A DNA stretch of 12,979 nucleotides from JAVBNW01 sp031551255 (GCA_031551255.1 JAVBNW010000101.1:1-12979); one strand, 5' to 3'; shown: positions 7,267-12,979, counted from the stretch's first letter. The notes: generated by a model not told the origin, from the letters alone. Made by a program: numbers and translations.

Positions 7267-7353
7267 TATAATGGTAAGGAGAATGCAATCTATTCTCTTT
7301 TATTACTAAAGGAGACTCTGCTCATGCAAGATAATGAGAAGACAAGCAACTAG
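7267..7353 (+). other. Orphan promoter, leader hairpin, ribosome site and 9-codon frame
   Basis: TATAAT (7267-7272) preceded by TGT is a consensus extended -10. A hairpin with arms GAGAAT (7279-7284) and ATTCTC (7292-7297) follows, then TTTTATTA. This element could also terminate the upstream efflux operon. AAAGGAG (7308-7314) stands nine bases before ATG at 7324, which opens a frame of nine residues (MQDNEKTSN) ending in TAG at 7351-7353. It looks like the 5' end of a gene whose body was lost and replaced by the converging zinc-ribbon gene. A genuine leader peptide is the alternative. Confidence 0.45.
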
Positions 7354-8100
7354 AGGCGGAGTGCAGGCTTTTTCATCGTCGGGCAGCCTGATCGCCCTAT
7401 TTACTTGCGCGGCGATGCTGCCCATTGCTTTTGCGGCTGATCTTGGTGCTGCAGGCTCAGCAGGTGTCTCATTAGCCCTATGGAATGGCTTCCCACAACG
7501 AATACAGAAGTTCTTCCCCTCGTCGGGTGGAGTTCCACAATAGGCACAATAACGCTCCTCTGTCGGAATGACCCTTCCGATCTCCGACGATTGATTGGCC
7601 GCCTGTTGGACTGGGATGGACTGATACGCCAAGGCTGCCTCGGCTATCTTTTGCTTCCATGCCTCTTTTTGAGCGCCGGTCACGACGAACTCATATTGCT
7701 CGCCATCCTTCATCACGACTCGGATCATGTTGGGGGTAGGCATGAGCAGGTTAAAGTCGTTCCCCGTGATGGCGATCTCCGATAGGGGGATCTCATCGAA
7801 TTTCGATCCGAAATTAAAAGCATGGGCGATAAAGACGAGCCGCCTGTTCGTCAAAATGAGCTTGCCGCCTTTATCGACCGGCGGAATGTTCAGTTGCTGC
7901 ATGTTTGCTCGGCCTTCCATGAGGACGGTTTCACCGGGAGCGAGAAAGGCATAGGTGCTTTGTGGCGCAACCGCCGCTATGGGAGCTGCGATCGCTACGG
8001 TAGTACCGCTCACTTGCCGCAAAGGAACGCCGCACCGCATGCAGAAATTCATGGCTCCAGCGAGGGAGGCTCCACACTGGCCACATACTCTTTCCGGCAT
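7306..8100 (-). CDS. Zinc-ribbon / PH-GRAM-like / zinc-ribbon protein, 264 aa
   Basis: ATG at 8100 is chosen because AAGGTGG lies upstream and because the open frame before it (to 8277) is non-family sequence. A zinc ribbon comes first (Cys6, Cys9, Cys20, Cys23; VCGQCG and FCMRCG). Residues about 55-152 form a small beta-sandwich of the bacterial PH/GRAM type (LAPGETVLMEG, LILTNRRLVFIAH, SKFDEIPLSEIAI, YEFVVTGAQKEAWKQKI). A second zinc ribbon follows at Cys185, Cys188, Cys199 and Cys202. No membrane segment precedes residue 240. Such proteins are usually cytosolic and of unknown role. The last 20 residues (after DDEKA) are hydrophobic and are encoded antisense to the orphan promoter and start region, so the natural C-terminus may have been altered by a deletion. 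The start is covered by an 11-bp inverted repeat. Confidence 0.75.
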   Translation of the reverse strand: MPERVCGQCGASLAGAMNFCMRCGVPLRQVSGTTVAIAAPIAAVAPQSTYAFLAPGETVLMEGRANMQQLNIPPVDKGGKLILTNRRLVFIAHAFNFGSKFDEIPLSEIAITGNDFNLLMPTPNMIRVVMKDGEQYEFVVTGAQKEAWKQKIAEAALAYQSIPVQQAANQSSEIGRVIPTEERYCAYCGTPPDEGKNFCIRCGKPFHRANETPAEPAAPRSAAKAMGSIAAQVNRAIRLPDDEKACTPPLVACLLIILHEQSLL

Positions 8101-8134
8101 AGATCGCACCACCTTATGCTTGATGCGATCTATG
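8098..8134 (-). promoter_or_regulatory. 11-bp inverted repeat enclosing ribosome site and start codon
   Basis: On the minus strand CATAGATCGCA (8134-8124) and TGCGATCTATG (8108-8098) are perfect reverse complements separated by 15 bases. The second arm contains the ATG at 8100-8098, and the ribosome site AAGGTGG lies in the loop. As RNA it would form a hairpin over the initiation region; as DNA it could be an operator. A TTGACG (8163-8158) lies upstream as a possible -35, without a convincing -10 at normal spacing. Confidence 0.6.
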
Positions 8135-8173
8135 GTAACGAATTTCCATAGAAAAAGCGTCAACTGGGAGTCG

Positions 8174-8222
8174 ACAAAAGAAAACAGCCTGCCGGAGACT
8201 CCGGTAGGCTGTCGTTGTTTTG
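8174..8222 (-). terminator. Strong, possibly bidirectional terminator
   Basis: Thirteen-base arms 8184-8196 and 8200-8212 (ACAGCCTGCCGGA against TCCGGTAGGCTGT) pair with a single imperfect position and a three-base loop. On the minus strand it is followed by TTTTCTTTTG, which ends transcripts from the HTH gene. On the plus strand it is followed by CGTTGTTTTG, so it could also act in that direction. Confidence 0.85.
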
Positions 8223-8236
8223 TGCCTATTGGATAT

Positions 8237-8659
8237 TTACCCGATGAGTATCTGTCCCGCCTGATCAAGCCTCTCATTGGCCTCCAGAAAGCTCAACCCA
8301 TGCTCCATCGCAAACAGGATGATACAATCCCTCTCCACGCGGGGATACAGGCAGTTGTGTCCCGCCGCCTCAATGAGCTTCTACGCCCGCTCCACGTCCA
8401 GTCCCATGCCGATACAAAGCCGAAGCAAGGCATCCCTGGCGGGCACGCGCTTGCCCTGAAAGAGCAGATAGCCATAGCTCCGTTCAATGTCCGCGCGGCG
8501 GATCACCTCGGCGCGTTCCAGGCCGCTATGCTCGATGGCCTCCTGGAGGAGCTTTTGAAACTCCAGATCGACGAACTGCTCTTTCGAATCTTGCAGCAGC
8601 GCCGACAGATCGGAAGTCTTGCCGATCTTATTGGCCAGCTCGTCCGTGATTTTTGCCAT
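8237..8659 (-). pseudogene. XRE/HTH-type regulator interrupted by in-frame TAG
   Basis: ATG at 8659 is preferred, with GGGGTG about seven bases upstream; GTG at 8665 is an alternative. The first part begins MAKITDELANKIGKTSDLSA, and its helix-turn-helix lies around SGLERAEVIRRADIERSYGY. After ...GLDVERA the frame meets TAG at 8383-8381. It then continues uninterrupted for 47 more residues that clearly belong to the same family (KLIEAAGHNCLYPRVERDCI, then FAMEHGLSFLEANERL) and ends at TAA 8239-8237. One base change (CAG to TAG) explains the break. The clostridial family is a ~140-residue HTH protein, often near signalling genes. The truncated 92-residue product keeps the helix-turn-helix but loses the conserved C-terminal half. 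Promoter and terminator are both intact, so decay may be recent. Confidence 0.8.
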
Positions 8660-8685
8660 GCTCACACCCCATATGCTACGATTCC

Positions 8686-8714
8686 ATTACATAGAATTCC
8701 GCAAGGCGATACAA
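8686..8714 (-). promoter_or_regulatory. Promoter of the HTH gene
   Basis: Read on the minus strand, TTGTAT (8714-8709) and TGTAAT (8691-8686) are separated by exactly 17 bases and lie 27 bases before the start codon. TGTAAT matches the -10 consensus at five of six positions. Confidence 0.5.
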
Positions 8715-8770
8715 CGGGGTGGGGTTGCGCCTCATAATGGGAAAGCGCTAAACGACCAAGAAGTTATCTA

Positions 8771-8857
8771 TGCTATATTTTCACAAGAATGCGAGTGCGG
8801 CATTGCCCCAAAGATGTCGCGGTATATCGCATCATCTCCTGTACAATTAGCAGTACA
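8771..8857 (+). promoter_or_regulatory. Extended -10 promoter and dyad upstream of the barnase-type gene
   Basis: TGCTATATT (8771-8779) is a good extended -10; no clear -35 stands 17 bases before it. Between it and the gene lies the dyad TGTAC (8840-8844), eight bases, GTACA (8853-8857), directly before the GGGGAGG ribosome site, where a bound protein could block expression. Confidence 0.4.
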
Positions 8858-8872
8858 AGGGGAGGAAACGAC

Positions 8873-9514
8873 ATGAAGAACAACGAATGGTTTGAGAAAT
8901 GGATAGAAGAGATCAAGCTAATTATCGAGAAACTAGGAGAACAACTTACAGCGTTTTCTCATCGTGGCATTCAAGTAATGCCCAGCGGAAGATGGCTGAA
9001 TTGGAGAGCGACTATTGGGCCCACGACATGCGAGTTTTGTAAAAGGCAAACGGCAAGATCATTGATCTGCAAAACTATTTTGCGACGCTCCCTTTGCAAG
9101 GGGAGATCCCTACCGAGCCGCCCGCACATCCCAACTGTCGGTGCAAAATCTTACCTCTACCGGCAATGAAAGCCGGCACGGCGACTATGCAAGGGCAAGA
9201 AGGCGCGGATTGGTATCTTGTCGTGCTTCATGGGTTACCTGCATACTACATAACGAGAGAAGAAGCGAAGGCGCGAGGGTGGGTTCAGAAAAAAGGGGAA
9301 TCTGGATGAAGTGGCTCCAGGCATGATGCTGCAAGGAGGCGTTTTTTGGAATGACCGCGGAAACCTACCGGACGCTCCGGGTCGCGTTTGGCAAGAAGCA
9401 GACATTAACTATACGCATGGCTATCGAGGAGATCATCGAATTCTGTACAGCAATGATAGCCTGATCTTTGTCACGTATGATCACTATGAAACATTCTACG
9501 AAATCGTCATATAA
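8873..9514 (+). pseudogene. Barnase-type RNase toxin with MuF-like N-terminal motif, two frameshifts
   Basis: ATG at 8873 follows GGGGAGG. Reading frame 2 to about 9049, frame 1 to about 9295 and frame 2 again to the TAA at 9512-9514 gives a continuous 213-residue protein. Residues 53-91 hold a CEFC ... HPNCRC motif (Cys53, Cys56, His86, Cys89, Cys91), as found at the end of Mu-F/phage minor head domains. Residues ~124-213 are a barnase domain: YYITREEAKARGWV, GNLDEVAPG, LPDAPGRVWQEADINY, GYRGDHRILYSND, DHYETF. The catalytic and substrate residues of barnase (Glu73, Arg83, Arg87, His102) correspond to Glu175, Arg185, Arg189 and His204, all kept. One base is missing near 9049 and one is extra in the G run 9295-9298, so without correction translation stops at 9169. 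There is no signal peptide. The toxin is probably inactive now. Confidence 0.85.
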
Positions 9515-9527
9515 GCGGGCTTTTACA

Positions 9528-9872
9528 ATGGAGGAATGGATCCGTGTCGATATTGACTTTAGTAATTGCAAACGTTGGCAGGACTTGCACGAAGAACTAA
9601 AGCAGAAACTAGAATTTCCAGATTTTTACGGGAAAACGAAGGTGTCGGCCATTTGTGGCGACGGTACCCCCGTTAATGCGATGGTATACATCACGAACCC
9701 CAAGATTCAGCTTGCCGCATATCCTCCTCGGGGGTAATTGGAAGCTATCGGGGAGGCTTATCAATCCCTCGGGCTGTCGGAGCAACCATTGAATACTGCA
9801 CTGGCGCAGACAAAAGCATCCATTAAGCAGCGGGAGCGGCGGCAAGCAGCTCGTGACGAATCCTCCAGATAG
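9528..9872 (+). pseudogene. Barstar N-terminal remnant joined to a GGCT-like C-terminal remnant
   Basis: ATG at 9528 lies 13 bp after the RNase stop, the usual place for the inhibitor. Residues 1-36 match barstar (VDIDFSNCKRWQDLHEELKQ, then LEFPDFYGK). Directly after YGK the barnase-binding helix, which in barstar carries Asp35 and Asp39, is missing. The frame continues as TKVSAICGDGTPVNAMVYIT and AAYPPRG, reaches TAA at 9735-9737, and then reads on for 44 codons (LEAIGEAYQSLGLSEQPLN) to TAG at 9870-9872. This second part resembles the C-terminal end of gamma-glutamylcyclotransferase/AIG2-like proteins, where a Tyr codon would stand at the TAA. A deletion probably fused two neighbouring genes. 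The barstar assignment is good; the GGCT assignment is moderate. Confidence 0.65.
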
Positions 9873-10006
9873 ACTATCGCGGAATGACCGAGGGGGTAGT
9901 CTGCCCATTTGAGGCTTAGTCGCTCCGCCGCTCTATTACCAGCCGGTAAGAGAGAACGTTACCTACCGGGAAAAAGAATGATATCTCCAGAAAGCAGGTG
10001 TACGGC

Positions 10007-10183
10007 ATGATTATACTCGGCATCGACCACGGTTTCGGTTGGATCAAGGCCCGACAGTGTTCCTTTCCGGTCGGTATCATACATTGTGACCATGAGCCAT
10101 TCCAGCAGCGCGATTGTGTTTCGCCTTCAGAAAGGCATAGCTTACATACGAACTCACCGCGTACTGATTTAGGAGCCATCTAA
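10007..10183 (+). pseudogene. N-terminal fragment of a ParM/StbA-like segregation actin
   Basis: ATG at 10007 starts MIILGIDHGFGWIKARQCSF, which matches the N-terminus of clostridial ParM-like proteins found on plasmids and conjugative elements (GIDHGxGxIK is the phosphate-binding loop of the actin fold), followed by FPVG and a DHEP motif at about residues 31-34. After residue ~34 the homology stops, and the frame ends at TAA 10181-10183 after 58 residues, whereas the family is about 300 residues. Only the first strands of the fold remain, so it cannot polymerise. It implies that a plasmid or integrative element once occupied this site. Confidence 0.6.
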
Positions 10184-10257
10184 CTTTGCATACCCACTTT
10201 GTGGGCGATTTATCAGGTGTACTCCCGTATGGTATTTGGCTTTAAGCGTCTGCAATG

Positions 10258-10806
10258 CTACTGTACGATGTCTATTCCATCAGAAACAATACCGTAATAG
10301 GTATCGCCGTTTTCATCGTAGCTTTCAAGCACGCCGGATATTTCAATTATCGTCCCGTCGACCGGATAGTCATCAGGGTATTTGTAATCCCCCTTCCATG
10401 TGAATTCAAGTCCTTCTTGACAACAAGCTGTCGCGTCTTCAATGATGACAAAGTGGTAGTATTGCTCCGTATCCTCAAAATAGCTGGCGTAATAAGGCCT
10501 GTTCATCCTGATGGTTTTTCCGATATAGCGATCCGGCTCCATCATGATGTTGTAAACTTCGGCGTACATCATCGTGCTGCTAAGCATCGTCAAGTCCACC
10601 ACGTCGCCGTCTTTGGCTCGCGGCGGCTTCGGCGCGGGCATCGCCGTTGCTTCCGGAGTGTCTTGCGGCTTTGGCATTTGATCTGGGCCGATGAGGGTGA
10701 TCGCCGGCGCACTATCATCCAAGGGCGGCGCGCTTGTCTGCGTTCATCCGGACAGCATCAGGGCGACCGACAGCAACACGATATTCCATATACAGTTTCT
10801 TCTCAT
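10258..10806 (-). pseudogene. Lipoprotein of the zinc operon with TGA at the lipobox cysteine
   Basis: ATG at 10806 overlaps the permease stop (ATGA) and follows GGGAGG. The first 20 residues form a lipoprotein signal: MRRN, a hydrophobic core and LMLSG. Codon 21, where the lipobox needs Cys, is TGA (10746-10744). The frame then continues cleanly for 161 residues: a Pro-rich linker (TQTSAPPL, MPKPQDTPEA), then a compact domain with MMYAEVYNIMMEPDRYIGKT, an adjacent Cys pair in ATACCQEGLEF (Cys128-Cys129) and a beta-rich, acidic end (TYYGIVSDGIDIVQ). The position after the permease suggests a surface accessory to zinc uptake. The CC motif resembles that of YcgQ/DUF1980-type proteins, a tentative link. 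As written, translation would stop after the signal peptide. Confidence 0.7.
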
Positions 10807-11651
10807 TTTGCACCTCCCAACTTACCTAATAGAAAGAATATGCCGAAGGCGGCGATGTCCACCGCCACGATGGTTGAGCTCACCGGCGTGCCCGCGAGGA
10901 TCGAGATCAGGGTGCCCAGCGCGGCGCAGAATACCGATAACGCCGCAGAGCAAATGGTCACAGCTTTAAAGCTCCTGAAAACGCGCATAGCGGAAAGCGC
11001 CGGGAAAATCACCAGCGCGGAGATCAGCAGCGAGCCGACCAGGTTCATCGCCAGCACGATGACCAGCGCGATCACGAAGGCGATGAGCAGGTTGTAAACG
11101 CCCGCGTTGGTGCCTGTCGCCCTGGCAAAGCCCTCGTCAAACGTCACGGCGAAGATCTTATGATAGAACAGGAGAAACACCGCGATTACCGCGACCGACA
11201 TGCCGACGCACAGCCAGACCTCCGTCATCGTCAGGGTCAGGATCGAGGTCGAGCCAAACAGCGTCGCGCAGACGTCGCCCGACAGGTTGGACGACGTGGA
11301 GAAGATGTTCATCAGCAGGTAGCCCACCGCCAACGAGCCCACCGAGAGCATGGCGATCATGGCGTCGCCCTTGATCTTCGCGTTCTGCCCCGTGCGCAGG
11401 AGCAGTATGGCGAAAAGGACGGTTACCGGCGCGACTAGAAGCATCTCGTTGGATAGGTTCAAAATAGCCGCGATGGTGATCGCGCCGAACGCCACGTGGG
11501 ACAGCCCGTCGCCGATGAACGAAAAGCGCTTCAGCACCAGCGTGACGCCCAGCAGCGAGGAGCACAGCGCGATCAGCACCCCGACGATCAGGGCGTAGCG
11601 CACGAAGGGATATTCAAAATAGAGCGCCAGCTTTTCAAGGATGAAGCCCAT
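10803..11651 (-). CDS. znuB: Zinc ABC transporter permease (ZnuB-like), 282 aa
   Basis: ATG at 11651 overlaps the ATPase stop as TGATG and has GGGGGTGAGG upstream; the GTG one codon earlier is less likely. The protein belongs to the ABC-3 metal permease family. It opens with an N-terminal helix MGFILEKLALYFEYPFVRYA, then the conserved VLKRFSFIGDGLSHVAFGAI, the cytosolic coupling segment NAKIKGDAMIAMLSVGSLAV, DEGFARATGTN, and a hydrophobic C-terminal half with about eight membrane segments overall (LVGSLLISALVIFPALSAMR is characteristic). It would import zinc, or possibly manganese; the His-rich partner encoded upstream favours zinc. Its stop overlaps the lipoprotein start. No damage is visible, unlike its operon neighbours. 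Confidence 0.9.
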   Translation of the reverse strand: MGFILEKLALYFEYPFVRYALIVGVLIALCSSLLGVTLVLKRFSFIGDGLSHVAFGAITIAAILNLSNEMLLVAPVTVLFAILLLRTGQNAKIKGDAMIAMLSVGSLAVGYLLMNIFSTSSNLSGDVCATLFGSTSILTLTMTEVWLCVGMSVAVIAVFLLFYHKIFAVTFDEGFARATGTNAGVYNLLIAFVIALVIVLAMNLVGSLLISALVIFPALSAMRVFRSFKAVTICSAALSVFCAALGTLISILAGTPVSSTIVAVDIAAFGIFFLLGKLGGAK

Positions 11652-12368
11652 CACGCCTCACCCCCGTTCAAATGCGCGAAGATTCTGCCGGGCTTGCTTT
11701 GCGCGTAGTCGCTTTTCTTCCCAAAGAATAGAGACGCGTGGCTGCCGATGTGCAGGATGTGGCTGGCATATCGAAGCGCCGAGGCGATATCGTGCGAGAT
11801 CATGATGACGGTGATGCCGACCCGCGCGTTGAGCTCCTCGATCAAGGCATACAGGCTCTCGGCCGCATTCGGGTCCAGCCCCGCGACCGGTTCGTCCAGC
11901 AGCAGCAGTTTGCGCGTGGCGCACAGCGTGCGGGCCAGCAGTACCCGCTGCTGCTGCCCGTCGGAGAGTTCGCGGTGGCAGCGCCCGGCAAGATCCGCGG
12001 TGCCCAGCCGTTCCATATTGGCCGCGGCCGGGCGCTTTTCCTCCAGGCGGTAGTACGGGCGCAGCCCGCAGCGGTTCAGGCAGCCGGACAGCACGATCTC
12101 CCGGACGGACGCGGGAAAATCCCTCTGCACCACGGTCTGCTGGGGGGAGGTAACCGATCTCGTCCGGGTTCAGGCCGTCGCCCGTGAGCACGCGCCCCGC
12201 GATGGGCGGCATGAGGCGCAGAAGCGTCTTCATCAGCGTGCTTTTGCCGGAACCGTTTTCGCCGACGATGCACAGATAGTCCCCGGTATGCACGGCGAAG
12301 GATAGCTCCTTTACGATGCTGTTTCCCTCGTAGCCGAGGGTTAGATTCTCACAGGCGAGCAGCGCCAT
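11651..12368 (-). pseudogene. znuC: Zinc ABC transporter ATPase (ZnuC-like), frameshifted in a C6 run
   Basis: ATG at 12368 follows GGAGGAGGG. The reconstructed protein has 238 residues: Walker A GENGSGKST (36-44), Q-loop YLPQQT (73-78), signature LSDGQ (134-138, with Asp for the usual second Gly, a variant known in metal and siderophore importers), Walker B LLLLDEPVAGLDP (154-166) and switch ISHD (His192). After ...PDEIGYLP the frame breaks. A run of six C on the coding strand (G6 at 12142-12147) should be five, and the rest of the gene (QQTVVQRDFPASVREIVLSG onward) is in the next frame to TGA at 11653-11651. As written, a truncated ATPase without signature or Walker B would result. The frame upstream is also open into the binding-protein gene. 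Confidence 0.85.
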
Positions 12369-12383
12369 ATCGTCCCTCCTCCG

Positions 12384-12979
12384 GTATTGCAGCGCTTCTT
12401 TCAAGGTTTCAAGATTCTTTTCCATTTCTCCAAGATAGGTCGCGCACGCCGATACGCCCGACGCGTTCACGGATTGCAGGGAATCCAGCACCAGGATCTT
12501 CTGATCCTTGTCCTGCGTGTTCTGCAAAAACGTCTTGGCGATGGACTGATCGGACGTTTCGATCGAGATCACGGCGGGCAGCTTCAGCTCGTCGGTCTTG
12601 TTCGCCAGGAAAACGACGGTCTCGAAGCTGGCTTCGGTTTCGGCGGAGCAGCCGGCAAAGGCCGCGTAGTAGTCCAGCCCGTAATCGTCCACCAGATAGC
12701 GGAACGGAAAGCGATCGCCGAACAGGAGCGTCTTGTAGGATGCGGCGCTCACGACCTCCTGGTACCGGGCGTCCAGCGCGTGTAGCTTGTCGTTGTAGGC
12801 CGCGGCGTTGGTAACATAAGCGTCCGCGTTCTCCGGATCGAGCTTGCCAAGTGCCTGCACGATGTGCGCGCAGAGCGTTTGCGCGTTGCGCAGGGAAAGC
12901 CTACGTGTTCGTCCAGTTCGGTCTCGTCGTGGTCATGTCCGTCCTCGTGATCATGATCGGCGGCATCGTGGTCTTCCTC
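12384..12979 (-). pseudogene. znuA: Zinc-binding lipoprotein/SBP (ZnuA-like), 3' part, frameshift and lost stop
   Basis: The gene enters from the right edge within a His/Asp-rich loop (EEDHDAADHDHEDGHDHDET), the zinc-sensing loop of ZnuA/AdcA-type proteins. The conserved DEHVWLSLRNAQTL should follow. At 12901-12902 one base is missing, so DEHV reads into another frame, while the downstream frame from 12899 continues correctly (LSLRNAQTLCAHIVQALGKL). The C-terminal lobe is typical: LLFGDRFPFRYLVDDYGLDY, AAFAGCSAETEASFET and ISIETSDQSIAKTF. The natural end ...TLKEALQ should be followed by a stop at 12386-12384, but this codon is TAC, so the frame reads through the ribosome site into the ATPase. 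It would deliver Zn2+ to the permease. The N-terminus lies outside the window. Confidence 0.85.

Noticed and set aside
7955..8737. 260-codon plus-strand frame
   Set aside because: It is antisense to the zinc-ribbon start, the terminator and the HTH gene, with no ribosome site or family pattern.
9040..9055. Programmed -1 frameshifting in the RNase gene
   Set aside because: The bases around 9043-9051 do not form a slippery heptamer, and a second opposite shift at 9295 would also be needed. Two indels or sequencing errors are simpler.
9916..10179. 87-codon minus-strand frame
   Set aside because: It overlaps the recognisable ParM-like start on the plus strand and shows no family pattern.
10255..11097. 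280-codon plus-strand frame
   Set aside because: It lies opposite the lipoprotein and permease genes, is Arg/His-rich, and is a shadow of well-supported minus-strand genes.

Overview
The window (about 13 kb, roughly 50-55% GC) looks like an accessory, decaying stretch of a Bacillota genome, most likely class Clostridia. The reasons are strong AGGAGG-type ribosome sites, a PadR/DUF1048/DrrAB-type operon, a ParM-like segregation fragment, and a zinc ABC operon with a His-rich binding protein. No tRNA, rRNA, CRISPR array or intact transposase was seen.

Layout. (1) 1-3176, minus strand: two phage tail-type genes (an alanine-rich tail-fibre protein and a LamG-like protein, ATGA-coupled), a rho-independent terminator, then the 5' part of an RHS/YD-repeat gene running off the left edge. 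(2) 3177-4563: mostly gene-free, with a broken zinc-ribbon gene and strong hairpins. (3) 4564-7208, plus strand: an apparently intact five-gene operon of PadR regulator, two DUF1048 proteins, ABC ATPase and ABC-2 permease, driven by a good promoter with repeated TACAG elements. (4) 7267-8714: a leftover promoter plus short start region, a zinc-ribbon/PH-like/zinc-ribbon protein on minus, and a minus-strand HTH gene broken by an in-frame amber codon. (5) 8771-9872, plus strand: a barnase-type RNase toxin preceded by a phage-head (MuF-like) Cys/His motif and carrying compensating -1/+1 frameshifts. It is followed by a barstar remnant joined to what looks like the tail of a gamma-glutamylcyclotransferase. 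(6) About 10007-10183: the N-terminal stub of a ParM-like actin. (7) 10258-12979, minus strand: a zinc-uptake operon (ZnuA-like binding protein, ZnuC-like ATPase, ZnuB-like permease, lipoprotein). The permease looks intact. The binding protein has a frameshift and a lost stop, the ATPase has a frameshift in a run of six C, and the lipoprotein has TGA exactly where the lipobox cysteine should be.

The main themes are two phage-linked polymorphic-toxin traces (RHS next to tail genes; MuF-motif plus barnase with its damaged immunity gene) and an unusual density of gene-breaking changes beside one clean efflux operon. Several indels are in or next to short homopolymers, so sequencing error must be excluded. 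The substitutions (TAG, TGA, TAA, lost stop) are harder to explain that way.
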